Assembly: GCA_019359495.1 (NCBI GenBank) | Contig: JAHHHF010000099.1 | Location: 17,036-81,035 of the forward strand | Origin: Goleter apudmare HA4340-LM2 | Lineage (GTDB): Bacteria > Cyanobacteriota > Cyanobacteriia > Cyanobacteriales > Nostocaceae | Length of the DNA stretch: 64,000 bases | Direction of reading: 5' to 3' | Part shown: positions 1 to 9,445 of the stretch, one piece after another | How positions within the stretch are numbered: position 1 is the stretch's first letter | How the letters are laid out: the number at the start of each line of letters is the position of its first letter | Notes under the pieces: model-generated | Databases searched by the model: none | Seen by the model: only the letters and a program-made list of their open reading frames with translations | What the model was told of the DNA's origin: nothing | Position numbers and translations under genes: made by a program

Positions 1-525
1 ATTATTGAGAATTATCTTAGTCTTCCCGTTGCCTATCATGGTGTACACTTACGCAAGGATTTTGCCAACGAAAATCAGTTTGCTACATTGCTATGGCATC
101 GAGATGTTGAAGATCGACGAGTTCTCAAAATCGTTGTCTATTTAAGTGATGTAGAAGCAAAGCATGGGCCTTTTGAATACGTGCCACTATCGTATACTTC
201 TAAAAATCAACTAAATTATTATCGCATTCAGCAACAGATTCACAACACAGCAGGAATCGATGACGAAGCACTAAATAAAATTGTTCCCAAATCCGCTTGG
301 AAATCATGTCCAGGCCCAGCAGGTACTGTGATTTTCGCGGATACGAGAAGACTTTTACATCATGGTACTCTCCGCCGTGAAGAACGATCCACGCTGTTTT
401 TTGTTTACACAGCCAACCCACCTAAACGTCCAGAACTTTGTACACATTTTTGGGATAATAGCTATCCTCGCCCAAATTTAAATAGTGAATCTGAGGAAGT
501 AAAAGTTGGTGCATCAGTGATTTAA
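1..525 (+). CDS. PhyH-type 2-oxoglutarate/Fe(II) dioxygenase, C-terminal part
   Basis: The frame is open from the first base of the window, so the start lies upstream; an internal ATG at 88 is probably not the start. About 174 residues are visible. The iron-binding HxD appears in LLWHRDVED, and a distal His followed by Arg-rich sequence (LLHHGTLRREERS) fits the second iron His and the 2-oxoglutarate-binding Arg of the phytanoyl-CoA dioxygenase family. The substrate cannot be read from sequence. It sits just upstream of rfbC and the HEP genes, so hydroxylation of a sugar or lipid precursor of the envelope is possible, but that is inference from position only. Confidence 0.72.
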   Translation: MIENYLSLPVAYHGVHLRKDFANENQFATLLWHRDVEDRRVLKIVVYLSDVEAKHGPFEYVPLSYTSKNQLNYYRIQQQIHNTAGIDDEALNKIVPKSAWKSCPGPAGTVIFADTRRLLHHGTLRREERSTLFFVYTANPPKRPELCTHFWDNSYPRPNLNSESEEVKVGASVI

Positions 526-706
526 AAAACAGGGGTGTCATGTTATATTGAAGACACTCAAAGGTAGAATATCAATATTTATCTCAGAGTAAAATACACG
601 GCAAATTTTGCCAGTATTAGCATTAAGCGATCGCTGAATTTAGTTAAAGTCCCTGGCTAATTGGAATTGAATATTAAGTTCATCAAAAGTTATCTTGAGG
701 CTATCG

Positions 707-1264
707 ATGATTTTCACAAAAACCGAACTCAAAGACGCATTTATCATTGACTTAGAAGAAAAACCAGACCACCGTGGTTTTTTTGCCCGTTCTTTCTGTG
801 CTCAAGAATTTGCCGCCCACGGATTAAAGCCAACAGTTGCCCAATGTAACTTATCTTTTAATTATAAAAAAGGCACTCTGCGGGGAATGCATTATCAAAT
901 TTCCCCAGCAACGGAAACAAAATTAATTCGTTGCACGAAAGGTGCTATCTATGACGTAATTATTGATATGCGCCCTGAATCTCCTACCTTTTTATCGCAT
1001 ATTGGTGTAGAACTTACTCCTGAAAATCGCCGTGCTTTGTATGTGCCAGAAATGTTTGCCCACGGTTATCAAGCATTAGCAGACGAAACTGAAGTTGTGT
1101 ACCAAGTAGGTGAGTTTTACACACCAGGTTATGAACGGGGATTACGTTACGATGACCCGTTTTTTAAGATTGAGTGGCCGTTAGAAGTAACGGAAATTTC
1201 CGAGAAAGATTTAAACTGGCCTTTAATGTCAATGATGACTGTTGGAGGTACAGAAACTAGATAA
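707..1264 (+). CDS. rfbC: dTDP-4-dehydrorhamnose 3,5-epimerase family protein
   Basis: A 185-residue cupin-fold protein of the RmlC/RfbC family, which epimerises dTDP-4-keto-6-deoxyglucose on the route to dTDP-rhamnose. The signature KKGTLRGMHYQ carries the catalytic His; RCTKGAIYDVIIDMR and the FAHGYQALADETEVVYQV block are also typical. I take ATG 707 as start; a TTG 12 bases upstream is in frame but less likely. Length matches the family. It is the first complete gene of the polysaccharide island and is followed 96 bases later by the SAF oxidoreductase. Some members work on other nucleotide sugars, so the exact product is an inference. Confidence 0.88.
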   Translation: MIFTKTELKDAFIIDLEEKPDHRGFFARSFCAQEFAAHGLKPTVAQCNLSFNYKKGTLRGMHYQISPATETKLIRCTKGAIYDVIIDMRPESPTFLSHIGVELTPENRRALYVPEMFAHGYQALADETEVVYQVGEFYTPGYERGLRYDDPFFKIEWPLEVTEISEKDLNWPLMSMMTVGGTETR

Positions 1265-1360
1265 AAATACCAAATTTTAGCAGAGTGCCAATTTTTATTT
1301 TGGTTGGCGCTAAATAAAATTATCAATAACAAATAAATCACCAAAAAGGGAATTAAGCCA

Positions 1361-2674
1361 ATGATTATTATCGATCGTGCCTTACAAGCCCGTGCCGCCG
1401 CAGGTAAACCCATCAAAGTGGGGATGTTTGGCGCAGGCTTTATGGGTCGAGGCATTGCTAATCAAATAGTTAACTCGGTACCAGGAATGGAGTTAGTTGC
1501 AATCTTCAACCGCCAGATAGACGCCGCTAAACGAGCTTATTTAGAAGCGGGAATAGAAGATATTCAAATTGTGACCAATGTCAGCGAATTAGAAGACGCG
1601 ATCGCTCAAGGTAAATATGCAGTTACAGAAGATGCCCAATTACTTTGTCGCGCCGAAGGGATCGACGCCTTAATTGAAGTCACGGGTGCTGTAGAATTTG
1701 GTGCTCATGTAGTCATGGAAGCGATCGCTCATCGTAAGCATGTAATTATGATGAATGCCGAACTCGACAGTACAATCGGCCCCATCCTCAAAGTCCACGC
1801 CGACAAAGCAGGTGTCATTCTTAGCGCTTGCGACGGCGATCAGCCAGGGGTAGAAATGAACCTCTACCGTTTCGTTAAAAGTATTGGTCTCACACCACTA
1901 TTGTGCGGTAACATTAAAGGACTCCAAGACCCTTATCGCAATCCTACCACCCAAGAAGGGTTCGCCAAGCGTTGGGGTCAAAAAGCCCACATGGTAACTA
2001 GCTTTGCCGATGGTACAAAAATATCCTTTGAGCAGGCGATCGTTGCCAACGCTACAGGTATGCAAGTCGCCCAACGGGGAATGTTGGGATATAATTTTGG
2101 CGGACATGTTGATGAAATGACCAACATGTATGATGTAGAACAACTCAAGCAGTTAGGCGGCATTGTTGATTATGTAGTGGGTGCCAAACCAGGCCCTGGT
2201 GTCTTCGTCTTTGCCACTCACGACGACCCCAAACAACGTCACTACCTCAACTTATATAAATTAGGTGAAGGCCCACTTTACAGCTTCTATACTCCTTATC
2301 ACCTCTGTCATTTTGAAGTTCCCCTGTCTGTAGCCCGTGCAGTAATATTCCAAGATGCTGTGATGTCTCCCTTGGCAGGCCCACTCGTGGATGTAATTAC
2401 CACCGCCAAAATCGACTTAAAAGCAGGGGAAACCTTAGATGGTATCGGCTACTACATGACCTATGGTCAGTGTGAAAATTCTGCGATCGTCCAAGAACAA
2501 AACCTCCTACCAATGGGTTTAGCCGAAGGATGTCGCCTCAAACGAGACGTCTCTAAGGATAGAGTCCTAACCTACGATGATGTAGAGTTGCCAGCAGGTA
2601 GACTTTGCGACCAACTACGAGCCGAGCAAAACACTTATTTTGCCTCAGAAAAAACCCTAGCAACAGTTGGTTAA
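1361..2674 (+). CDS. SAF-domain NAD(P)-dependent oxidoreductase (homoserine dehydrogenase-like)
   Basis: A 437-residue protein with an N-terminal Rossmann fold (glycine-rich GMFGAGFMGRGIA near residue 22) followed by a GFO/homoserine-dehydrogenase-like body and a C-terminal SAF domain (about residues 350-430, around LKAGETLDGIG). This architecture is common in sugar gene clusters, where it probably oxidises or reduces a nucleotide-linked or acid sugar; it is not the threonine-pathway homoserine dehydrogenase. It lies directly after rfbC in the same direction. In Anabaena PCC 7120 a gene of this type belongs to the HEP island (from memory, not checked). No ribosome-binding site stronger than the GGGAA at 1348 is seen. 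Confidence 0.8.
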   Translation: MIIIDRALQARAAAGKPIKVGMFGAGFMGRGIANQIVNSVPGMELVAIFNRQIDAAKRAYLEAGIEDIQIVTNVSELEDAIAQGKYAVTEDAQLLCRAEGIDALIEVTGAVEFGAHVVMEAIAHRKHVIMMNAELDSTIGPILKVHADKAGVILSACDGDQPGVEMNLYRFVKSIGLTPLLCGNIKGLQDPYRNPTTQEGFAKRWGQKAHMVTSFADGTKISFEQAIVANATGMQVAQRGMLGYNFGGHVDEMTNMYDVEQLKQLGGIVDYVVGAKPGPGVFVFATHDDPKQRHYLNLYKLGEGPLYSFYTPYHLCHFEVPLSVARAVIFQDAVMSPLAGPLVDVITTAKIDLKAGETLDGIGYYMTYGQCENSAIVQEQNLLPMGLAEGCRLKRDVSKDRVLTYDDVELPAGRLCDQLRAEQNTYFASEKTLATVG

Positions 2675-2690
2675 AATCTTGACTTGATTA

Positions 2691-2747
2691 GTTAGTAGTA
2701 AGGACTCTAGTCCTGAATTTCTCAGCACTAAATTGCTTACTACTAAC
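2691..2747. repeat. Palindromic intergenic repeat, GTAGTAAGGACT family
   Basis: A perfect 12-base inverted repeat (GTTAGTAGTAAG and CTTACTACTAAC) bounds a 57-base element 17 bases after the SAF gene stop. Related copies lie at 8398-8453 and 17487-17518, and a half copy near 31134. It could act as a 3' processing or termination structure. Confidence 0.75.
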
Positions 2748-3705
2748 TTGTTATTTCTTCAGATACTTGACGATCACAAAAAATTCACATAGCATGTAAA
2801 ACTAAGTTAAAGAAATTGAAATATTGCCTTAAAGAACCTAAAATGTAAAACAAACAGAGTAATTAGCAACTTTGCTAAAGTGATATTGTGAATTCATGTA
2901 ACTATGATTAGATTATGATGACTAATGCTGTTTCAAATCATAGAACCTGGTGAATTCAAAAACTGTGCCAACAAAAACTTGAGAAATTTAATCGTCGATT
3001 CATTAGCTTCAATAAATCACTTACCAAGTGTTAATCGTCGTTTCTCTGAGATTTTCTGCCATATACTGCCAAACCAAACTGAGAAGTTAAGTTAAATTGC
3101 AATTTTACGGTATAGATAATTTTGGGTAATTATTTGCAATTTCAGCGCTTGTTTGGGTTATTGAGAATTTTTTGTTGTCTGAATGAACACGGCGAGTATA
3201 TCCATCTTTGAATTTTTGGTTGCACTTCATCTTAATTTTCAAAGCAATACAGTTCAGTTAATAATTACCATCAGGTAGCTAATCACAGAATATTAACACC
3301 CAAGCAATACATCAGAATCTTGGGTTAACTTCTTCGATAGCACCTACACATCTTATGTTTTGGTTTTAACTGAACCGTATCAATTTTCAGGCTACCGCTT
3401 TTGCTTACTGTCCACAACTGATCTGTGATTGCTACATAGCGATTATTGTGAATTTTCCAGTCAAGTAGAGATATTTATCAAGACTCTTGATTATCAGACA
3501 GCACCAATAGGATAGGAATTTTGTATCCCAATATAGTTTGGATATATCCCCTCCTCACAGGCGCGGCTGACTAATGATATATAGGATATTTAATTAGGAA
3601 ACAAGCTAGACCAAGCCTATTGGTTATCCTCCTGAAGACTCAAGTTATTGATAGAAACTGGGGAGCATTCAAACCAATCTCACAGAAATTTTGGGTCTTA
3701 AATTT
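2748..3705. other. Long AT-rich intergenic region
   Basis: Nearly 1 kb with no supportable gene. It has stop codons in all frames and no tRNA-like structure. The block near 2990-3050 repeats TTAATCGTCG twice about 40 bases apart. A long leader or distant promoter for the glycosyltransferase at 3706 is likely, since heterocyst-envelope genes are developmentally regulated, but I cannot assign a specific site. Confidence 0.5.
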
Positions 3706-4785
3706 ATGAAAATTGCTCTAGTCCATGATTACTTAACCCAGCGCGGTGGGGCAGAGCGCGTGTTTGAATTGCTTTGTAAACGCTACCCAGAAGCGGACAT
3801 TTTCACTTCTATATATGATCCGCAAAAAACTATTGATATGGGCGAGCGTATAGTCAAAACTACTTTCTTGCAAAAAGTTCCGGGTGCAGCTAAATATTTT
3901 AGGTTGATGGCTCCTGTCTATTTTCCAGCCTTTCGCGCCTTGAATCTGCAAGATTATGATCTGATTATTAGCAGTAGTACTAGCTTTGCTAAAGCAGTGC
4001 GAAAACATCCCAATGCACGCCACATTTGTTTTTGTCATAATGTGACCCGTTTTTTGTGGGATACCCAAACTTATTTACGCGAGTACGGCGACTATCGATA
4101 TTTTGCGCCTCTGATCGAAAAAGTGTTCCAATTCATGAGAGATATAGACCTAAAATATGCTCAAGAACCTGATCTTTACATTGCTAATTCGAGTATTGTT
4201 GCCCGTCGCATTCAAAGTATTTATGGTAAAAATGCGATTGTAATTAACTATCCAATTGATACCAATAACTTTGTTTTTTCTGACATCAAAGACGAATACT
4301 ACCTGGCATCAGCGCGGATGATCAGTTATAAGCGGTTGGATATAATAATTGAAGCTTTTAATTGGCTAGGGTGGCATTTATTAATTTCAGGTGATGGGCC
4401 AGAACAAGAAAGGTTAAAAGCCAAGGCCTTAGATAATATAGAGTTCTTGGGTCATGTAAGTGATAGCAAGCGTAAAGACTTGTTTTCTAAAGCTAAGTCT
4501 GTCATAGTTGCAGCCTTAGAAGATTACGGATTAGTTCCAGTAGAGGCTAATGCTAGCGGCACACCAGTCATTGCTTACGGAGCAGGTGGAGTATTAGACA
4601 CTCAAATACCAAAGAAAACAGGAGTTTTTTTTAAAAGACAAACTCCTGAATCTCTGTACACTGCACTACTAGAAGCTGGCGAAATCAATTGGAACTACGC
4701 AAATATCCGTAATCATGCAGTCAGCAATTTTTCAGAAACCGCATTTTTCAGCAAAGTCGAAGCAGTTATTGGCCCAGCTTGTTGA
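3706..4785 (+). CDS. GT4-family glycosyltransferase (HEP island)
   Basis: A 359-residue GT-B fold glycosyltransferase of family 4. The N-terminal MKIALVHDYLTQRGGAERV is the classic GT4 opening, and the C-terminal half has the donor-binding E-x7-E region (AALEDYGLVPVEANASGTPVIAYGAGG). I choose ATG 3706; the frame can be extended to a TTG at 3691 but the family starts at MKIALVHDY. It should add a sugar to the growing lipid-linked envelope oligosaccharide at the inner face of the plasma membrane. It precedes hepB by 100 bases in the same direction, consistent with one transcription unit. Confidence 0.87.
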   Translation: MKIALVHDYLTQRGGAERVFELLCKRYPEADIFTSIYDPQKTIDMGERIVKTTFLQKVPGAAKYFRLMAPVYFPAFRALNLQDYDLIISSSTSFAKAVRKHPNARHICFCHNVTRFLWDTQTYLREYGDYRYFAPLIEKVFQFMRDIDLKYAQEPDLYIANSSIVARRIQSIYGKNAIVINYPIDTNNFVFSDIKDEYYLASARMISYKRLDIIIEAFNWLGWHLLISGDGPEQERLKAKALDNIEFLGHVSDSKRKDLFSKAKSVIVAALEDYGLVPVEANASGTPVIAYGAGGVLDTQIPKKTGVFFKRQTPESLYTALLEAGEINWNYANIRNHAVSNFSETAFFSKVEAVIGPAC

Positions 4786-4885
4786 GTGCATCAATTATCA
4801 AAGAACGGAACAGAGAATAGACAATACTAAAAAATTAACCTCTTCCTGTTGCCCGTTCCTTATTCCCTTGTTATGTGTGTGATTT

Positions 4886-7135
4886 GTGAGGCAAAGGATA
4901 ATCAACGTGGTTCAAGCTAGTTTAAATCCCAGTCTAAATCCGTCCCCTGATACAGAACTGGGTTACGGACAAATATTTGCGATATTTATACGCAGATTCC
5001 CTTGGTTTTTACTTATATTCTTTACATCAATTACTTTTGCGGCTTTGATCACGGCGAAAACGAAGCCCACTTACAAAAGCATAATGCAGTTGTTAGTAGA
5101 ACCTAACTATCAAGTTAAACCAGGAACAGCTGAGGCCGGAACTCCGTTTACTGACTCTAATGTTCAGATAGATGCTGCAACCCAACTCAACCTGATGCAG
5201 AGTTCTGGACTGATTCAAAAAGCAGTTGATCAACTTAAATCAGAATATCCGGATATAACTGTAGCTGAGATTAAAAGCGCTTTGGTCTTACATCAAATTA
5301 GGATCAAAGAAGATAATGTCGCTACTAAAATCTTCCAAGTTGAATACACTGCTAAAAATCCACAGAAGACACAAAATGTTTTAGCTGCTATTCGGCAAGT
5401 GTATGTGGAATACAACAAGCAACAGCAGGATTCACGTTTACAAAAAGGTCTACAAGTTATTAGAGAGCAGTTAAAAAAGGCCAGCGATGAGGTCAATGCT
5501 TCTGAAACTAACCTCCAAAGGTTTCGCAGGAATCAGAATCTCATTGACCCAGAGTCACAGGCAAAAGCTCTAGAAACAGCTTTAAATAATCTTGAACAGG
5601 AACGACGTACAACTCGTTCTCAATATGAAGAAGCTTTGGCACGCCAACAGTCTTTGCAAGAGCAACTGAAGCGTTCTCCACAAAATGCCCTCGTTGCTTC
5701 TCGCCTGAGTCAATCTACTCGCTATCAAGGCTTACTGAACGAAATTCAAAAAACCGAGCTGGCTTTGGCTCAAGAACGCTTGCGCTTTACTGACGAAACT
5801 CCTAGCGTGCAAAAGCTCAAAGACCAACTCCAAGGACAGAAGGAGTTATTGCAACAAGAGGTAGGTAGAACTTTAGGTGGGTTGTCGGCAACTACCGTCG
5901 CCTCTGGAGATACTCTCCTAGAACAAGGACAGTTTGGTGAAATTGACCTGAATCTTGCTGGTCAGTTAGTGGAGACGCAAACAAATATAGTTGCCTTAAT
6001 TGCTCGTGACCAAACTTTGGCACAAAAAGAGAGCGAGCTGCGGTTTGAAATCAAACGCTTCCCACCTTTGTTGGCTTATTACAATCGCATCTTGCCCCAG
6101 TTAAAATTTAGCCGTGAAAGGTTAGAGCAGCTTTTGCGGGCAGAACAGCAATTGCGGCAAGAACTTTCTAAAGGAGGATTTAATTGGGAAGTGGTAGAAG
6201 AACCCCAAGAAGGCATGTTGTTAGGCCCCATTCTCCAGCAAAATCTCTTGTTGGGTGCGGTAGTAGGATTGATGTTAGGAGGTATTGCTGCTTTTGTAAG
6301 GGAAGCAGTTGATGATGCGGTACATACTACTGCTGAGTTAGAGAAGCAAGCTGCTCTGCCATTGTTGGGAACAACTCCCAAGTTACCACCTGCCAAAACC
6401 AGGGAATCTATGATCAAATTGCCCTTTGGCAAGCCAGAAGTGCTTGCCCCTTGGACAATTCAGGTATTGCAGTCTCCACCACGTTGGGAATCGTTGGATT
6501 TAATTTATAAAAATATTGAACTGCTCAACTCAGTTGCTAACTTAAAATCCTTGATGATTACTTCGCCTTTACCTGATGAGGGTAAGTCAGCTTTGGCATT
6601 GGGTTTAGCAATGAGTGCGGCACGGTTGCACAAAAGGGTGCTACTAATTGATGCCAACTTACGGGAGCCTAGTTTGCACAAACAGCTAAATCTTCCTAAT
6701 GAGCAGGGGCTGTCAACGCTATTAGCTAGTGATGTCGCTCTACCAAGCCAAGTTAGTGTTCAATACTCCGGCTCATCCTACATTGATATCATGACCGCCG
6801 GGCCTAAACCTGCTGATCCTGCTAATCTTCTGAGTTCACCACGAATGATGCAATTAATGGCAGCATTTGAGGAAAACTATGATTTAGTAATTATTGATGG
6901 TTCGTCAGTTCTGGGTTTAGTTGATGCCATGCTGACAGCATCCTCTTGTCGGAATGTGCTGATGGTGGCAAGCATTGGTAGAGTGACTCGCAGCCAAATT
7001 GCCCAAGCTACTGGCATGTTGAGCAGGTTAAACCTGATTGGGGTTGTGGCAAATGGAGTATCAAACTCTAATAGCACATATGTACCCTATACAACAACAC
7101 AAAGATTTGCTCTACAACAAGCTGTAGAAAAATAG
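4886..7135 (+). CDS. hepB: HepB, Wzc-like polysaccharide chain-length / tyrosine autokinase
   Basis: A 749-residue protein with an N-terminal Wzz domain (first membrane segment about 39-57), a long periplasmic coiled-coil region (about 150-440), a second membrane segment (about 443-470) and a cytoplasmic BY-kinase domain. Visible kinase motifs are Walker A TSPLPDEGKSA (about 558), A' VLLIDANLREPS (about 583) and B LVIIDGSS (about 667). The C-terminal tail has only two or three Tyr residues, fewer than in E. coli Wzc. It would set chain length and couple polymerisation to export of the envelope polysaccharide. The start is GTG 4886 or GTG 4907, seven codons on; neither has a clear Shine-Dalgarno. 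The name rests on similarity and on order before hepC and hepA. Confidence 0.85.
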   Translation: MRQRIINVVQASLNPSLNPSPDTELGYGQIFAIFIRRFPWFLLIFFTSITFAALITAKTKPTYKSIMQLLVEPNYQVKPGTAEAGTPFTDSNVQIDAATQLNLMQSSGLIQKAVDQLKSEYPDITVAEIKSALVLHQIRIKEDNVATKIFQVEYTAKNPQKTQNVLAAIRQVYVEYNKQQQDSRLQKGLQVIREQLKKASDEVNASETNLQRFRRNQNLIDPESQAKALETALNNLEQERRTTRSQYEEALARQQSLQEQLKRSPQNALVASRLSQSTRYQGLLNEIQKTELALAQERLRFTDETPSVQKLKDQLQGQKELLQQEVGRTLGGLSATTVASGDTLLEQGQFGEIDLNLAGQLVETQTNIVALIARDQTLAQKESELRFEIKRFPPLLAYYNRILPQLKFSRERLEQLLRAEQQLRQELSKGGFNWEVVEEPQEGMLLGPILQQNLLLGAVVGLMLGGIAAFVREAVDDAVHTTAELEKQAALPLLGTTPKLPPAKTRESMIKLPFGKPEVLAPWTIQVLQSPPRWESLDLIYKNIELLNSVANLKSLMITSPLPDEGKSALALGLAMSAARLHKRVLLIDANLREPSLHKQLNLPNEQGLSTLLASDVALPSQVSVQYSGSSYIDIMTAGPKPADPANLLSSPRMMQLMAAFEENYDLVIIDGSSVLGLVDAMLTASSCRNVLMVASIGRVTRSQIAQATGMLSRLNLIGVVANGVSNSNSTYVPYTTTQRFALQQAVEK

Positions 7136-7265
7136 CTCCATGAATTAGCTGTGACGAATCGCGTAGATTGTGGGAGCTAGAGCCTTTAGCCCCCACCCCT
7201 CAATCCCTCTGCCAAAGTTGGTTACGGTGTAAACATAAGTCTTGGTGCAGTATATTTATCCCGCC

Positions 7266-7312
7266 TCGGAATCAATTCCGAGTCTAATAGTGCAAGTCCT
7301 CTTTAGAGGACT
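7266..7312. repeat. Hairpin-block repeat, two adjacent palindromes
   Basis: Two perfect or near-perfect palindromes in series: TCGGAATCAATTCCGA (7266-7281) and AGTCCTCTTTAGAGGACT (7295-7312). The second shares its frame, but not its stem bases, with 7542-7559 and with 63560-63577, so the stems differ by paired changes. Confidence 0.7.
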
Positions 7313-7541
7313 CAATGAGAAATTCCATTAGACATCTGGTGAAAATGAAGTAAGGGCGTAGCTTCTCCGTCAGGAGTACCGCCCCCTACGCCCCTACAAA
7401 CGCTTTCGGCTAACGCATATTTATAGCCTTTCTCGGTTGAACGCAACACAATCAAGGGCGGGGAAACCCCTACGGGTTTTGCGATTTAAAACTGTGCTTC
7501 ACTCGTCTGAAAACCGCTATAAATTCGGTCGATGTCTATTC

Positions 7542-7559
7542 AGTCCACTTGAGTGGACT
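7542..7559. repeat. Hairpin-block repeat, AGTCC-type palindrome
   Basis: AGTCCACTTGAGTGGACT is a 7-base stem with a 4-base loop. Downstream, GGAACTTCAGTTCTAAG forms a second small hairpin. The same two-hairpin layout recurs in the mobile element at 63510-63725. Confidence 0.7.
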
Positions 7560-7821
7560 TTCGCTATTAGCTTGGAACTTCAGTTCTAAGCGGAATATAG
7601 GTTCAGCGTGAAAATTTTCGACTTGTGTGTACACCGTAGCCCCTTAGTAAGGGGAGGTTTGGGGAGGGGTGTACTTCATTTACTTGCAAAGTGCTGTACA
7701 TGCAAATTATGATACCTGCATCCTGAGAGCAAAAAGTTGTTGAAGTCTCAGTAATTTTGGCATGATTCAACGCAACTATGTTTTTCCATGCCCTCTACTT
7801 TACTTCTAGAAGTAATATTTA

Positions 7822-7841
7822 TTGGGTCTACTGAATAATGA
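7822..7841. repeat. Half copy of a TIR element end
   Basis: TTGGGTCTACTGAATAATGA resembles the left end of the element at 36092-36310 (TTAGGGTCTGCTGAATAATC). No matching right end was found nearby, so this is a decayed or solo terminus. Confidence 0.4.
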
Positions 7842-8397
7842 GTTTTTTTATGAGACTTGACTAGATTTTTGGTGATATGGGGCTAGTGTTTGATTTTTGA
7901 AAAAACTCAGTACAAATCCAAAAGCCTGATTTCCTATTACCTGCCGATCGCGCTGGCGCACCATGCAAATAAGTTTAAAAATCAAAGTGGCTGGCTATAG
8001 TTAAGCTATTTTGTTGCCACACTATAACTGTGTTTTTATCGAATAGAACCAGCTTAATTCATGATAACTTAATAATTTTATCGAAAAAGCACGTACTATT
8101 TAAAGAGTAAATAAAGAATTTATCTGAGCAATGGTTATTCGTGAAGTCTCTTATATTCTAGAGATTAAAGCTGATTCCAAATAGCTAAAAGACAACTGTG
8201 GACTGGTTTTGGCAGATTTATCTCCAGATTAAGTAGGTAAGTAAGATTAAGTCTAGGTATTGAGTGATGGAGTAACTTCTCTCTGCACCTCCCCAATAAA
8301 ACTAATCACCGGAGGAAAATCCGAGTTTTCTGCATCACTACTTATCTTTTATTTATCTACCTAGTATTGCTGTTTTTTGTACATCTTGACCACATGG

Positions 8398-8453
8398 TTT
8401 GTAGTAAGGACTTTAGCCTTGGCCTTCTAAACACTAAAGTGCTAGCTACGAAC
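8398..8453. repeat. Palindromic intergenic repeat, GTAGTAAGGACT family
   Basis: Left part GTAGTAAGGACTTTAG and right part CTAAAGTGCTAGCTACGAAC form imperfect inverted ends about 55 bases apart. Same family as 2691-2747 and 17487-17518. Confidence 0.65.
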
Positions 8454-8631
8454 TTTCAAAACTAATTTGACACAATACCAGTAAGATGCGCGATCGCCTA
8501 GAGTCTTGAAGGCTGATCATAGCATTTGTTTGTGCAACCAATTATCTTCAGTTTTTTGTCACCACAACAAGATTTGGCTCAGATCTGTTGATATCAGTCA
8601 ATAATCTACTACTTGATCAATCCAAAGATAT

Positions 8632-9387
8632 ATGACTACGTCAATGATTCCCAGTTTACAGAATTATTATGCCGTGAGCGAACAACAGCAAGATCATCGT
8701 TCTTCTTATTGCACACTAAAGTGGCGACGTGGTCAGTTATTAGTCAAATCTCCGGGAATAGGCAAACAGCCATATCTACCTACTTTACATAATAAAAAAT
8801 CGTTAGTAGAGTGTTTAAAACATTCTCCCATCACCTTAGTTACTATAGATCCTAAACTAGGTGAAGCTTGGTTGAGATTTTGGGCTGTAGCCTGCGAACA
8901 AGCAAATAAACCAATATTCTTACGTATACCTTCAGGTAATCAATTCCCAAAACATGGGAGTTCACTGTTAAGGGGTTGGAATCGGCTATTTGATTGGTTT
9001 TTTGCTTTAGTATTGCTACTCATAATTAGTCCGATTATGCTGGGATTACTTTTGGTGATGCGGATTTATTCACCAGAATCACTTTTTGCCCGTGAATGGC
9101 ATGTAGGAGAACGGGGTAGACTCTTTCGCACCATCAAGTTTCACACTCAAAATACTGGGCGACTAGAAGCGTGGATGCATAAGTATGGTCTACAAAATCT
9201 GCCACAATTATTGAATGTAGTGCGTGGTGATATGAGATTGATTGGATCTCATTGCTGGACTTTAGAGGATGCAGTCCAACTCAGTTTAGAAGAACAACGA
9301 TTGCTAAATGAACTACCAGGAATTACGAGTGGATGGCAAGTAAGCACAGAGTCTAATCTTTTACATTTAGATGGGCAAACAATGTAA
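8632..9387 (+). CDS. hepC: HepC, divergent polyprenyl-phosphate sugar transferase
   Basis: A 251-residue protein whose C-terminal two thirds match the bacterial sugar transferase family (PF02397), which starts lipid-linked glycan synthesis by moving a sugar phosphate to undecaprenyl phosphate. A hydrophobic hairpin (about residues 122-146, WFFALVLLLIISPIMLGLLLV) and NLPQLLNVVRGDMRLIG are clear. Several hallmarks are altered: the usual LDELPQL with the catalytic Asp-Glu pair reads LQNLPQL, KFRTM reads KFHTQ, and GPRP reads GSHC. The first 110 residues show no family match that I recognise. The gene stands alone between two long spacers, 311 bases before hepA. The name follows from order and similarity to HepC of Anabaena; whether it is catalytic is open. 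Confidence 0.8.
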   Translation: MTTSMIPSLQNYYAVSEQQQDHRSSYCTLKWRRGQLLVKSPGIGKQPYLPTLHNKKSLVECLKHSPITLVTIDPKLGEAWLRFWAVACEQANKPIFLRIPSGNQFPKHGSSLLRGWNRLFDWFFALVLLLIISPIMLGLLLVMRIYSPESLFAREWHVGERGRLFRTIKFHTQNTGRLEAWMHKYGLQNLPQLLNVVRGDMRLIGSHCWTLEDAVQLSLEEQRLLNELPGITSGWQVSTESNLLHLDGQTM

Positions 9388-9415
9388 TTTTTTGATGATA
9401 TTTCGAGACTATCGG

Positions 9416-9445
9416 ATGTATAAAAGTAAACTTTTATACATTTTT
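9416..9445 (+). terminator. AT-rich hairpin with T run after hepC
   Basis: An 11-base perfect stem (ATGTATAAAAG and CTTTTATACAT) with a TAAA loop, followed by TTTTT, lies 28 bases past the hepC stop. The stem is AT-rich, so termination may be weak; the same bases could be an operator for hepA. Confidence 0.55.
9426..9439. promoter_or_regulatory. Candidate NtcA site GTA-N8-TAC upstream of hepA
   Basis: GTAAACTTTTATAC matches the core GTA-N8-TAC exactly. It is 260 bases from the hepA start, and no TAN3T box lies at the usual 20-23 bases downstream. About one such core is expected per 4 kb by chance, so support is weak. Confidence 0.25.

Larger units (their letters stand above)
7136..8631. other. 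1.5 kb intergenic region between hepB and hepC, repeat-rich
   Basis: No gene is supportable here. The first 500 bases hold hairpin-block repeats (7266-7312 and 7542-7559), a block of short palindromes near 7350-7480, and CCCCTxxG-rich spacer DNA. Later come a half terminal repeat near 7822, a piece of the TATAGGA-type element (GATTTTTGAAAA at about 7896) and a GTAGTAAGGACT palindrome (8398-8453). The last 180 bases before hepC look unique and are the best place for the hepC promoter. Confidence 0.6.

Noticed and set aside
1147..1455. 102-residue minus-strand ORF across the rfbC-SAF junction
   Set aside because: It overlaps two well-supported genes and reads through the spacer.
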